Origin: Azospirillum oryzae
GTDB taxonomy: Bacteria; Pseudomonadota; Alphaproteobacteria; Azospirillales; Azospirillaceae
Assembly (NCBI RefSeq): GCF_008364795.1
Contig: NZ_VTTM01000008.1
Span: 207,449 to 271,448, forward strand
Length of the DNA stretch: 64,000 nucleotides
Direction of reading: 5' to 3'
Under the pieces are notes generated by a model. It was not told where the DNA came from. It was given only the letters and a program-made list of their open reading frames with translations, and ran no database searches. The position numbers and the translations under genes are program-made. Shown here piece after piece: positions 43,317 through 51,971 of the stretch (position 1 is the stretch's first letter; every line of letters begins with the position of its first letter).

Positions 43317-45530
43317 ATGTACGAAACGCAGGGCGATGTCGGGACCGGCGGAGCCGTCTTGCGCACCAGCCGCTACCGGGTTTCCGGCATGGATTGCGGA
43401 TCCTGCGCCGCCAAGATCGAGACGGCGCTGCGCCGGGTGCCGGGGATCCATGAGGTGCGGGTGTCGGTTCCCGCCGGCACGGTGGCCGTCTCCCATGAGG
43501 ACAGGCTCGACGCCGATGCGGTGGTCCGTCCGCTGGCGGCGCTCGGCTATGGCGCCACCCCCGCCGATCCGGTCGCGGACGGCCCGGCGGCCCCGGCGGC
43601 GGCTTGCGGCGGCGGCTGCTGCGGGTCCGGCGCGGTCCATTCCCACTCCCACTCCCACGGCGATGCGGATGAGGCGCCCTGGTGGCGCGGGCGCAAGGCC
43701 CGGCTGACCGTGGCGGCCGGTGCGGCCCTGGCCGCCGCGACGGTCCTCGGCCTGCTGGTGCCGGCGACGGAGCCCTGGGCCTTTCCGCTGGCGCTGCTGG
43801 TCGGGCTGGTTCCGGTGGCGCGCCGCGCCCTGGCGGCGGCACGGGCCGGAACCCCCTTCTCCATCGAGATGCTGATGACGGTCGCCGCCATCGGCGCGCT
43901 GCTGATCGGCGCGGTGGAGGAGGCGGCGACGGTCCTGGTCCTCTTCCTGATCGGCGAATTGCTTGAGGGGGTGGCCGCCGGCCGGGCGCGGGCCGGCATC
44001 CGCGGCCTGACCGCCCTGGTCCCCGACACCGCGTTGCTGGAGCAGGGCGCCGCCGCGCCGCAGGCCGTTCCCGCCGCCGGGCTGGCCGTCGGGTCGGTCA
44101 TCCTGGTGCGGCCGGGCGACCGGGTGGCGGCCGACGGCATCGTGCTGTCCGGCCGCAGCGCCGTCGACGAATCCCCCGTCACCGGCGAAAGCGTGCCGAA
44201 GCCCAAAGGCGTGGGCGATGCGGTCTTCGCCGGCACCATCAACGCCGACGGCGCGCTGCGCGTCCGCGTCACCGCCGCGGCGCGCGACAACACCATCGCC
44301 CGCATCGTCCGGCTGGTGGAGGAGGCGCAGGCGAGCAAGGCCCCGACCGAACGGCTGATCGACCGCTTCGCCCGCTTCTACACGCCGGGCATCGTCGGGG
44401 TGGCGGCGCTGGTCGCCCTGGTGCCGCCGCTGGCCTTCGGCGGCGGCTGGACGGAGTGGATCTACCGCGCCCTGGCGGTCCTGCTGATCGGCTGCCCCTG
44501 CGCGCTGGTGATCTCCACCCCGGCGGCCATCGCCGCCGGCCTGTCCAACGGCGCCCGGCGCGGGCTGCTGCTGAAGGGCGGCGCGGTGCTGGAGGCGTTG
44601 GGCCGCATCACCACCGTCGCCTTCGACAAGACCGGCACCCTGACGGAAGGCAGGCCCCGCGTCACCGACCTGACCTCCTTCGGCGCCGGCGAGGCGGAAC
44701 TGCTGGCCGACGCCGCGGCGCTGGAAGCCGGGTCGAGCCACCCGCTGGCCCGCGCCATCCTGGCCGCGGCGGCCGAACGCGGCATCGCCCCGTCGGCGGC
44801 CGACGAGCTCACCGCCCTGCCCGGCGCCGGCCTGAACGGCCGGGTGGGGGGCCGTCTGGTGGCGCTGCTGTCGCCCCAGGCCGCCGCCTCCGCCCTGAAG
44901 CCTGCGCAGGCGGAGCAGGCCGCGGCCTTCGCCGACGCGGGCAAGACGGTCTCCGTCCTGCTGGTGGACGGCACCGCCGCCGGGTTGATCGCCATGCGCG
45001 ACGAGCCGCGCCCCGACGCCCGCAGCGGGATCGCGGCGCTGGACCGCGCCGGCATCCGCTCGCTGATGGTGACCGGCGACAATGCCCGGACCGCCGGGGC
45101 GGTCGCCGGAGCGTTGGGCATGACGGCGCATGCCGAACTGCTGCCGGAGGACAAGCTGCGCATCGTCCGCGGCCTCCAGGCCGGCGGGCAGCGGGTGGCG
45201 AAGGTCGGCGACGGCATCAACGACGCCCCGGCGCTCGCCGCCGCCGATGTCGGCATCGCGATGGGCGGCGGCACCGACGTGGCGCTGGAGACGGCCGACG
45301 CCGCCATCCTGCACGGCCGGGTCGGCGACGTGGCGGCGATGGTGGCGTTGTCACGCCGCACCATGGCCAACATACGTCAAAACATCGCATTGGCTTTGGG
45401 CTTGAAGGCTGTCTTCCTGCTCACCACCGTGTTGGGCGTCACCGGGCTGTGGCCCGCGATCCTGGCGGACACCGGCGCCACCGTGCTGGTCACCGCCAAC
45501 GCCCTGCGCCTTCTGTCCGTCCGTCCCTGA
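43317..45530 (+). CDS. Heavy-metal translocating P1B-type ATPase (Zn/Cd/Pb exporter type)
   Basis: This 737-residue inner-membrane pump should expel Zn2+, Cd2+ or Pb2+. Order: an HMA domain with GMDCGSCA, a Cys/His linker (CGGGCCGSG and HSHSHSHGD), membrane helices, the A-domain DESPVTGES, the ion-path motif IGCPCALVIST, the phosphorylation site FDKTGTLTEG, SSHPLA, VTGDNARTA and GDGINDAPALA. The C-terminal helix DTGATVLVTANALRLL is the P1B-2 (ZntA/CadA) signature rather than that of Cu pumps. The ATG has AAGGAG at 8 nt. It is preceded by MerR-type promoter B and followed at 52 bp by the DUF411 gene. Confidence 0.95.
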   Translation: MYETQGDVGTGGAVLRTSRYRVSGMDCGSCAAKIETALRRVPGIHEVRVSVPAGTVAVSHEDRLDADAVVRPLAALGYGATPADPVADGPAAPAAACGGGCCGSGAVHSHSHSHGDADEAPWWRGRKARLTVAAGAALAAATVLGLLVPATEPWAFPLALLVGLVPVARRALAAARAGTPFSIEMLMTVAAIGALLIGAVEEAATVLVLFLIGELLEGVAAGRARAGIRGLTALVPDTALLEQGAAAPQAVPAAGLAVGSVILVRPGDRVAADGIVLSGRSAVDESPVTGESVPKPKGVGDAVFAGTINADGALRVRVTAAARDNTIARIVRLVEEAQASKAPTERLIDRFARFYTPGIVGVAALVALVPPLAFGGGWTEWIYRALAVLLIGCPCALVISTPAAIAAGLSNGARRGLLLKGGAVLEALGRITTVAFDKTGTLTEGRPRVTDLTSFGAGEAELLADAAALEAGSSHPLARAILAAAAERGIAPSAADELTALPGAGLNGRVGGRLVALLSPQAAASALKPAQAEQAAAFADAGKTVSVLLVDGTAAGLIAMRDEPRPDARSGIAALDRAGIRSLMVTGDNARTAGAVAGALGMTAHAELLPEDKLRIVRGLQAGGQRVAKVGDGINDAPALAAADVGIAMGGGTDVALETADAAILHGRVGDVAAMVALSRRTMANIRQNIALALGLKAVFLLTTVLGVTGLWPAILADTGATVLVTANALRLLSVRP

Positions 45531-45582
45531 GTGTTCGAGGGAACGCCCGGACCAAAGTTCTGATTTCGTTAGGAGAAATTCG

Positions 45583-46074
45583 ATGAGCATGACGCGGCGG
45601 ACGATGATGCGGGGGGCGGCGCAAGGGGCCTTGGCAGCCGTTCTGGTGCTCGGCCTCGGGTCGATGGGGCTGCCGGGCATGGTCCGCGCCGCCGTTCCCG
45701 CCGGCGGTCCGGCGGTGGAGGTCTGGAAGGCCGCGAGCTGCGAATGCTGCGAGGGCTGGGTGCGGCACATGCGCGCCGCCGGTTTCGAGGTCACCGTCCA
45801 CACCGTCGACGACGTGACGCCGATGAAGCGCATGGCCGGCGTGCCGGACGACCTCGCCTCCTGCCACACGGCGCGGGTCGGCGGCTATGTGCTGGAGGGC
45901 CATGTGCCGGCCGACGACGTGCGGCGGCTTCTGGCCGAACGGCCGCAGGCCCGCGGGCTGGCGGTCCCCGGCATGCCGCAGGACGCCCCCGGCATGGACA
46001 TGGGCGTCGGCCAGCCCTATCAGGTCATGCTGTTCGGCGGCGCCGGCGGACCGCAGGTCTTCGCCCGGCATTGA
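45583..46074 (+). CDS. DUF411 metal-binding protein, exported
   Basis: This 163-residue protein has a twin-Arg-like, hydrophobic N-terminus (SMTRRTMMRGAAQGALAAVL) ending in an Ala-rich cleavage region, then the DUF411 core: VWKAASCECCEGWVRHM (CxCC metal site), SCHTARVGGYVLEGHVPADDV and a Met-rich GMPQDAPGMDMGVGQPYQV. Family members are linked to copper or other soft-metal resistance in the periplasm. The start has TTAGGAGAAATTCG upstream. It follows the P-type ATPase by 52 bp and probably belongs to the same metal-inducible operon. Confidence 0.92.
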   Translation: MSMTRRTMMRGAAQGALAAVLVLGLGSMGLPGMVRAAVPAGGPAVEVWKAASCECCEGWVRHMRAAGFEVTVHTVDDVTPMKRMAGVPDDLASCHTARVGGYVLEGHVPADDVRRLLAERPQARGLAVPGMPQDAPGMDMGVGQPYQVMLFGGAGGPQVFARH

Positions 46075-46126
46075 CGGGCCCGATGCATCCCGGATGATGG
46101 CCGAGGGTGATGACCATGGGCGGCGT

Positions 46127-47314
46127 TCAGGCCGCCTCGGCCATTGGTGGGCTGGCCGGCGCGGCTTTGCGCGACCGGACCAGCAGGCCGTTGACCATCG
46201 CCTGCCCCGGCAGTTCGATGAAGCGGTAGGTCAGGGCCGACAGGACGATCACCGCCAGCAGATAGCCGCCGCTCACCAGATCCATCACCCAGGCGTCGCC
46301 GAAGGAAAGCAACCGGTCGCTGCCGCCCTGCACCTCGCGTTCGACGAACAGCGGCCGGCCGAGGACCCCCTGCATCACCGTCGTGCCTTTCTGCAGCACG
46401 GCGATCAGCAGGGCATGCACCATGTAGATCGAGTAGGACCAGGCGCCCAGCCGCTGGAAGGGCGAGGTCGCCAGCAGGCGGGAGACCGGCCCGGCTTCGA
46501 AGGCGAACACCCACACCACCAGCCCGAACAGGAGCGGGGCCGCCAGCGACAGGGCGTTGCCCCCCGCGGCCGAGACGAAGGCCACCACCGCCAGCAGCGC
46601 CCCCGCCTCGGTCAGCCCACCGGCAAGCCGGGACACGGCTTTATCGGGGCGCCAGCCAGCCGCCGCCTGATACAGCCGATAGACGAGACAGCCGGTGAAG
46701 AAGCCGTAGAGGCAGCGGAAATAGCCGTAGTCGATGCTGGTGTCGATGTGGTTGGCGGAAAAGCGCATCACCACCAGGGCGCCGGCGACGGCGAGCGTGG
46801 CCATGGCGACGGCCAGCACCATCGGCCGGCGCACCGCCAGGCAGAGGATGGCGAAGGTGATGTAGACGAAGAACTCCGCGCTGATCGACCAGCTCGGGAT
46901 GTTCCAGGTCCATTGATCCTCCACCCCCAGCGCATGGACCAGGGCGAAGTTGCTGACCAGGGCCGATGGGGCATAGGTCCCGGTGAAGGCGGCGGTTCCA
47001 GCATGGCCGCCGGATGGTCCGGAGACCGCCTTCACGCATTCCAGCGCCACGAAGGCCAGCAGCACCGCCGCATGCAGCGGCCAGACCCGGCCGAACCGCC
47101 GGACCAGGAAGGTTCCGGCCGACGCACCGCCGCCGATGCGGCCGGAATAGGCGTGGACGATGACAAAGCCGCTCAAAACAAAGAAGAAATCGACAAAAAG
47201 ATAGCTGCCGTGCACGAAGTCGAGCATGTGGAAATGATCGATGCTGTGCAAATGGTACAGGGCAACGCATAACGCGCACAGGCCACGCCAGCCGTCGAGC
47301 ACCGGGAACCGCAT
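46127..47314 (-). CDS. Acyltransferase 3 family protein
   Basis: This 395-residue inner-membrane protein has about ten hydrophobic helices and opens with the Acyl_transf_3 pattern LDGWRGLCALCVALYHLH (catalytic Arg and His), followed by FFVLSGFVI and RRFGRVWPLH. Members acetylate or otherwise O-acylate sugars of EPS, LPS or Nod factors. It is oriented leftward toward the DUF411 gene and stands alone, with about 180 bp of free upstream DNA for its promoter. The acceptor is unknown; the surface glycans made at 9-19 kb are possible substrates. Confidence 0.92.
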   Translation of the reverse strand: MRFPVLDGWRGLCALCVALYHLHSIDHFHMLDFVHGSYLFVDFFFVLSGFVIVHAYSGRIGGGASAGTFLVRRFGRVWPLHAAVLLAFVALECVKAVSGPSGGHAGTAAFTGTYAPSALVSNFALVHALGVEDQWTWNIPSWSISAEFFVYITFAILCLAVRRPMVLAVAMATLAVAGALVVMRFSANHIDTSIDYGYFRCLYGFFTGCLVYRLYQAAAGWRPDKAVSRLAGGLTEAGALLAVVAFVSAAGGNALSLAAPLLFGLVVWVFAFEAGPVSRLLATSPFQRLGAWSYSIYMVHALLIAVLQKGTTVMQGVLGRPLFVEREVQGGSDRLLSFGDAWVMDLVSGGYLLAVIVLSALTYRFIELPGQAMVNGLLVRSRKAAPASPPMAEAA

Positions 47315-47553
47315 GGGAACCTCCGGGTGATGTTCAAAGGCGTTTCTTGGAAAATCTGTTCAAAAGGGCAACAAAACCTACGACTGATTGCGGGAAGTAA
47401 AAAAGGACGCGGGAGGTTTATACCGAAGGATCGCCGACTACCCATGGCGGCCCTGCCCCGAGACCAGCGGCACTGCGCTCTCCCGTTCGGGTGATCCCGG
47501 ACATCCGGTCTCATGCGTTGAAATATCCGCTCCGGAGGATAGGATCGGCGGCA

Positions 47554-47952
47554 ATGGCATCTGCGAAGACATGGGCGAAGACTTGGGCGCGGGCGGTCAA
47601 GCGCGACGTGCTGGCGGTCTATCTGGCGGCGCGCGACCCGCGCACCCCCTGGCCTGTCCGCCTCCTGGCGATGGCGGTCGCCGCCTATGCGCTGAGCCCG
47701 ATCGACCTGATCCCCGATTTCATCCCGGTCCTGGGCTATCTGGACGATCTGCTGATCGTGCCGCTCGGCATCCTGCTGGTCGTCCGCCTGATCCCGCCGG
47801 AGCTTCTGGCCGAACACCGGGCCGCCGCGGCGCGCCGATCCGCCCGCCCGGTCAGCGTCGCCGCCGCCGCGGTCATGATCGCCCTCTGGCTGGCGGCGGG
47901 CGCCCTGCTGTGGCGGTGGCTGGCGCCGTCGGTCGAAGGTTGGCTGTCCTAG
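47554..47952 (+). CDS. YkvA-like (DUF1232) small membrane protein
   Basis: The ~132-residue protein has the DUF1232 signature PWPVRLLAMAVAAYALSPIDLIPDFIPVLGYLDDLLIVP followed by a second hydrophobic segment near the end. Function is unknown. The ATG at 47554 gives the best start; the frame is open from GTG 47491. Its TAG stop (47950-47952) is the first triplet of the second copy of the palindromic element. Confidence 0.88.
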   Translation: MASAKTWAKTWARAVKRDVLAVYLAARDPRTPWPVRLLAMAVAAYALSPIDLIPDFIPVLGYLDDLLIVPLGILLVVRLIPPELLAEHRAAAARRSARPVSVAAAAVMIALWLAAGALLWRWLAPSVEGWLS

Positions 47953-48053
47953 AGTCTGTCCGATGCTTATTGAAGCATCGGACAGACTCTAGCCTTTTGA
48001 TTTACCGTGCGATTCACGCTTCAGACGATTCCGTCTGAACCGATCGCACTCTA
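47949..48053. repeat. 104-bp bipartite palindromic element, copy 2
   Basis: Same layout as copy 1 with a single base difference (A at 48004). The left TAG (47950-47952) is the stop codon of the YkvA-like gene and the right CTA (48051-48053) is the stop codon of gmhB read on the minus strand. The element therefore exactly fills the gap between two convergent genes. Confidence 0.94.
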
Positions 48054-48614
48054 GCCGCCCGCCGCCACGCCGTCCATGGAGCGCGCCATGATTCCGGCGA
48101 CGACGGCGTCGAGGTCGCCGCCGCGGTAGAGCGTGCCTTCGATGCCCGCCCGCTGCGCCGCCTGCAGGTCGGTGTCGCGGTCGCCGATCAGGAAGCTGCC
48201 CTTCGGCTCCACCGGCCACTCGGCCATCGCCTGCAGCAGCATTCCGGGTTCCGGCTTGCGGCAGGCGCAGTCGGTCCGGTAGGGCGGCTCGCCATGCTCG
48301 GGATGGTGCGGGCAGTGGTAGAAGGCGTCGACATGGGCGCCGACGGCATGCAGTTCCTGCTGCATCCAGCGATGCAGGGTCCGCACATGCTCCTCGCTGT
48401 AGAGGCCGCGGGCGACGCCGGCCTGGTTGGTGACGACGAAGACCAGGAAGCCGGCATCGTTCAGCCGCTTCACCGCCTCCCTCGCCCCCGGCATCCAGGT
48501 GATCTGGTCGGGGCGGTGGGCGAAGCCGATGTCCTCGTTCAGCACGCCGTCACGGTCGAAGAAGGCGGCTCTGCGGCGATTGGCGTTCGGGGCCGGGTGT
48601 GACTCGTTGGGCAT
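48051..48614 (-). CDS. gmhB: D-glycero-D-manno-heptose 1,7-bisphosphate 7-phosphatase
   Basis: GmhB removes the C7 phosphate in ADP-heptose synthesis for LPS core. The 187-residue HAD-family protein has AAFFDRDGVLNED (catalytic Asp pair), VVTNQAGVARG, the zinc-binding CPHHPEHG...CACRKP arrangement typical of the family, and LIGDRDTDLQAA. The start is ATG 48614 or 48629; neither has a clear ribosome site. Its final codon is directly followed by the palindromic element, whose CTA provides the stop. Confidence 0.92.
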   Translation of the reverse strand: MPNESHPAPNANRRRAAFFDRDGVLNEDIGFAHRPDQITWMPGAREAVKRLNDAGFLVFVVTNQAGVARGLYSEEHVRTLHRWMQQELHAVGAHVDAFYHCPHHPEHGEPPYRTDCACRKPEPGMLLQAMAEWPVEPKGSFLIGDRDTDLQAAQRAGIEGTLYRGGDLDAVVAGIMARSMDGVAAGG

Positions 48615-48842
48615 GATAGAGGGGGGCATGATGGAGGCGGGCCGTCTTTCTCGCGGTGGGAAACTTGCGGTTCGGTCTGGTTGAAAAGCCGCCCAGGTGT
48701 CGCCGTTGTCAACCCGGATGCGTCAACCCGGATGCGGCTTCCCGGCCTGCTCCTCCACCGCCTGGCCGCGCAGCAGACATCCGCAGCGGCCCGGCATCTC
48801 ATCACTGAACCAATTCATGCCCCGTCAACAAAGCAGGTCATT

Positions 48843-48880
48843 CATCGATAAGACGATATGGCATCGATAAGATGACATGG
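48843..48880. repeat. Two 19-bp imperfect tandem repeats upstream of gmhB
   Basis: CATCGATAAGA-n-GA-n-ATGG occurs at 48843-48861 and 48862-48880, differing at two positions. The 300-bp gap 48615-48916 otherwise shows only AT-rich sequence near 48830-48910; the repeats are about 230 bp from gmhB and could be regulator sites. Confidence 0.55.
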
Positions 48881-48916
48881 TTTCATGAAAACATATATTC
48901 GCTCCACGCCGTCACC

Positions 48917-49432
48917 TCACCCCCGCACCTCACCCCGCTCGATCCGGCGGACGCAGCCCAGCAGCAGATCTTCCAGGTTCAGCGGCGGCATGTCGATGTG
49001 GATGGCCTCGAAGCCGCGGTCGCGGGCCCGGACCGTCAGGTCGCGGTTCGCCGCGGCGATCGACAACAGGACGGGGCGCACGGCACCGCGCATCGCCGCC
49101 AGCCGGTCGAAGGCCGTGGGCCACGGCCCGCAAGCTTCCCGGCGCTCCTGACCCGTCTCCCCCATCACGATCAGGTCGGGAACGAGGGGGCCGGGGGTGC
49201 AGCGATCGAACAGGGCGAGGTGGCCCCGCGCCAGCAGCGCCAGCCCTTCGTCCATCGTGCCGCCCGCCACGACCCGCCATCCCAGCGTTTCCAGATAAAG
49301 CCGCAGCCCTTCGCGCAGCAGCGGACTGCGGTCGGCGACCAGTGCCCAGCGCACCCGGTTCCCGCCCCTGCGCATGGCCGGACCGCCGGTCGCCGGCAGG
49401 GCGGCGTCTTCCATTCCGCAGTCGTCCGTCAT
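48917..49432 (-). CDS. Receiver-like protein, probably degenerate response regulator
   Basis: This 171-residue protein has a CheY-like rhythm (VRWALVADRSPLLREGLRLYLETLGWRVV, then VPDLIVMGETG, VRPVLLSIAA, GFEAIHID) with ADRSPLLREG resembling the VDDHPLLREG opening of NarL-type receivers. The acidic pocket is weakened (DR instead of DD), and the residue at the usual phospho-Asp place is uncertain, so it may be a pseudoreceiver. It has no output domain. It is divergent from the LuxR-type regulator at 49625 with a 190-bp shared control region, so the two may work together. Confidence 0.6.
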   Translation of the reverse strand: MTDDCGMEDAALPATGGPAMRRGGNRVRWALVADRSPLLREGLRLYLETLGWRVVAGGTMDEGLALLARGHLALFDRCTPGPLVPDLIVMGETGQERREACGPWPTAFDRLAAMRGAVRPVLLSIAAANRDLTVRARDRGFEAIHIDMPPLNLEDLLLGCVRRIERGEVRG

Positions 49433-49624
49433 GGGGGCCTTGCTCCGCTTCGATGACTCCTGTTTCCGGCAAGGGGTCGATCCGACGACTTTTGAGGAAA
49501 ATTACAACGACCGCATCCTTCACATGACGGACGAAACGCTCGGCCTATGGTCATACGCAACCGATTGGTCTTGAGCGCGGGCGATTGCCTACAGGAAATT
49601 GTCTGCAAGCGGAGGTTTTCCCCC

Positions 49625-50809
49625 ATGGCGCAGGCTGCGGACTCGCTGATCGAGGACATCTACGACGCGGTGACCTTTCCGGAGCGCTGGGGCGGCATCC
49701 TGGAACGGCTCTGCGCCTTGAGCGATGCGACGCACGGCCTCCTGTTCACCACCGCCTCCCATCACGACAGCCGGGCCGACGCGCTGTGGGCCCGCCACAA
49801 CATCACCGACAGGCAACTGGTCGACTATACCACCCATTTCCGTCACCGCGACGTCTGGGCGAACGCGGCGGCGGCGCGTGGCCTGCTGAGCCGCTGCGGG
49901 GTCCGCCGCGGCGAGGAACTGGTGTCCGACGCGGTGCTGCGGCGCTCCGCCTTCTTCAATGAGCTGCTGCGGGGTCACGGCATGGGCCGGCTGTGCGCGC
50001 TCGCCCTGTCCGACGGCGGCGAACTGGCGCCGGTGCAGCCGGTGCTGAGCCTCTACCGGCCGGCCGACGCCGCCCCCTTCCCCGACGAGACGGTGCGGCT
50101 CCTGCAGGGCTGCGCCCCGCATCTTCAGCGGGCGATACGGCTGCGCGTCCGGCTGTGGGGGCGCCAGGACGGCCGGGAGGAGGACGTCCTGTGGAGCGGC
50201 CGGATGATCGACCGCCTGCCGATGGGGGTTGCCCTGCTCGACGCGGCCGGGCGGATCCTCTGCCTGAACCGGGCCGGACAGGCGATGGTCGATGCGCGGG
50301 ACGGGCTGCGGCTTCAGCAGGGGCGTCTGCAGGCCGAACAGGGGGCCGAGGCGCGCCGGCTTTCCCATGTGCTGGAGGCGGCGGTGTCGGCCGGTGCCAG
50401 GACCGCGGCGGTGCGCCGGGGCGAGGCGGCCGACCTCCGGGTGTCGCGCCCGTCCGGCCGGGCGCCCTATCTGCTGACCGTCCTGCCGCTGTCGCCCGAG
50501 GCGGCGGGGCCGTTCGGCGGAGACGGCGCCCGCATCCGGGCGGTGGTCTATATCGTCGACCCGGCTGCCGTGGCGCCGGGGCTGGGCGCGCGGCTGGGCG
50601 GCCTGTTCGGCCTGACGCCGGTGGAGGCCGCCCTGGTCGCCGACCTGCTGGCCGACCTGACCCCGGCCGAGATCGGCGACCGCCGCGGCGTGGCGATCAG
50701 CACCGTGCGCAGCCAGCTGCGCAGCATCTTCGCCAAGACCGGAACCAGCCGCCAGAGCGAGCTGATGAATCTGGTCAACCGCTGCCTGATGCTGCCGGAG
50801 GGACCGTGA
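49625..50809 (+). CDS. LuxR-family transcriptional regulator
   Basis: This 394-residue cytoplasmic protein has a long N-terminal sensory region with a PAS-like segment around 200-260 (MGVALLDAAGRILCLNRAGQAMVD) and a C-terminal LuxR/FixJ helix-turn-helix (GLTPVEAALVADLLADLTPAEIGDRRGVAISTVRSQLRSIFAKT). The layout is that of large single-component LuxR proteins of unknown ligand. The ATG at 49625 has GCGGAGG about 10 nt upstream; a longer frame to 49547 is not favoured. Confidence 0.88.
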   Translation: MAQAADSLIEDIYDAVTFPERWGGILERLCALSDATHGLLFTTASHHDSRADALWARHNITDRQLVDYTTHFRHRDVWANAAAARGLLSRCGVRRGEELVSDAVLRRSAFFNELLRGHGMGRLCALALSDGGELAPVQPVLSLYRPADAAPFPDETVRLLQGCAPHLQRAIRLRVRLWGRQDGREEDVLWSGRMIDRLPMGVALLDAAGRILCLNRAGQAMVDARDGLRLQQGRLQAEQGAEARRLSHVLEAAVSAGARTAAVRRGEAADLRVSRPSGRAPYLLTVLPLSPEAAGPFGGDGARIRAVVYIVDPAAVAPGLGARLGGLFGLTPVEAALVADLLADLTPAEIGDRRGVAISTVRSQLRSIFAKTGTSRQSELMNLVNRCLMLPEGP

Positions 50810-50818
50810 GGAAGATGG

Positions 50819-50932
50819 TCACGGCAGCGCCGACACCACCAGGAGGCCGAGATAGATGCCGATGAACAGGCCCAGCACGATGCCGTAATCGGCTTCGGTC
50901 ATTGGATTGGAATCGGGGTCGAACTGCCGCAT
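50819..50932 (-). CDS. Small single-span membrane protein
   Basis: A 37-residue protein with a soluble N-terminus (MRQFDPDSNPMTEADYG) and one membrane helix (IVLGLFIGIYLGLLVVSAL). The start codon has AGAAGGC at 6 nt. The protein-like composition and clear helix make it a probable real gene, but the family is unknown. It sits between the LuxR regulator and aqpZ. Confidence 0.6.
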   Translation of the reverse strand: MRQFDPDSNPMTEADYGIVLGLFIGIYLGLLVVSALP

Positions 50933-51068
50933 GAATACGCCTTCTGCGCCGTCTGTCCTGCCTGAATAACAGTGGACGGCGGCGGGGCGTTGCGACATCT
51001 GCGGGCTATAGGGGGGAGCGCCATCCGGGACCGGCCCCTGCGAACCGGTCTCCTCGATTGCATCCAGA

Positions 51069-51812
51069 TCAGGTGGAGGAGCTTTCCGCCTGCCCGGTGA
51101 TGGCGGGCTTCGCCGGCGCCTCTTCGGCAAGCGCGCGGTAGGCCAGTCCGCCCGCCAGCCCGCCGGCCAGCGGCGCGAGCCAGAACAGCCAGAGCTGCTG
51201 CAGCGCCCATCCGCCGACCACCAGCGCCGGACCGGTGCTGCGCGCCGGGTTCACCGAGGTGTTGGTCACCGGGATGCTGATCAGGTGGATGAGGACGAGC
51301 GCCATGCCGATGGCCAGCGGCGCGAAGCCGGCCGGCGCCCGCCGGTCGGTGGAGCCCAGGATCACCAGCACGAAGAAGAAGGTCAGCACCAGCTCGATCG
51401 CCAGGGCCGAGGTGATGCTGTACTGGCCGGGCGAGTGCGCCTCGTACCCGTTGGCGGCGAGGCCGTTGACGGCCAGGCTGTAGTCGGCCTTTCCGGTGGC
51501 GATGACATACAGGACCAGGGCCGCCGCGAAGGCCCCGACCAGCTGGGCCAGCACGTAAGGCAGGATGTCCTTGGCCGGGAACCGCCCGCCCGCCCACAGC
51601 CCGACCGTGACCGCCGGGTTCAGGTGGCAGCCGGAGATGTGGCCGATGGAATAGGCCATGGTCAGGACGGTGAGGCCGAAGGCGAGGGAGACGCCGAGCA
51701 GTCCGATCCCGACCTGCGGAAAGGCGGCGGCGAGCACGGCGCTGCCGCAGCCGCCGAAGACCAGCCAGAATGTCCCGAGAAACTCGGCGGAACTGCGCCT
51801 TATCATACTCAT
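51069..51812 (-). CDS. aqpZ: Aquaporin Z
   Basis: This 247-residue inner-membrane water channel has both NPA half-helices (GCHLNPAVTVGLW near residue 65 and VNPARSTGPAL near 190), six membrane helices, and the aquaporin opening AEFLGTFWLVFGGCGSAVLAA. In AqpZ the second loop ends NPARS, as here. The ATG at 51812 is preceded by GGGAGG at 5 nt. It lies upstream of nothing obviously linked; osmotic or stress roles are typical. Confidence 0.96.
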   Translation of the reverse strand: MSMIRRSSAEFLGTFWLVFGGCGSAVLAAAFPQVGIGLLGVSLAFGLTVLTMAYSIGHISGCHLNPAVTVGLWAGGRFPAKDILPYVLAQLVGAFAAALVLYVIATGKADYSLAVNGLAANGYEAHSPGQYSITSALAIELVLTFFFVLVILGSTDRRAPAGFAPLAIGMALVLIHLISIPVTNTSVNPARSTGPALVVGGWALQQLWLFWLAPLAGGLAGGLAYRALAEEAPAKPAITGQAESSST

Positions 51813-51971
51813 GCCAACCTCCCACTGCTGTCAGGGTTGCCGAAGGCCGGTGGACGCCGGTATGGGCACGAGCATAAATCCGCCGCCGGCAGGCACGGCT
51901 TCGCGCGTTCGGAGAGGGGGATGTGGCAGAAGAACAGGGTGGCGGAGGATGCTCCCCGATCAGCCGAACGA

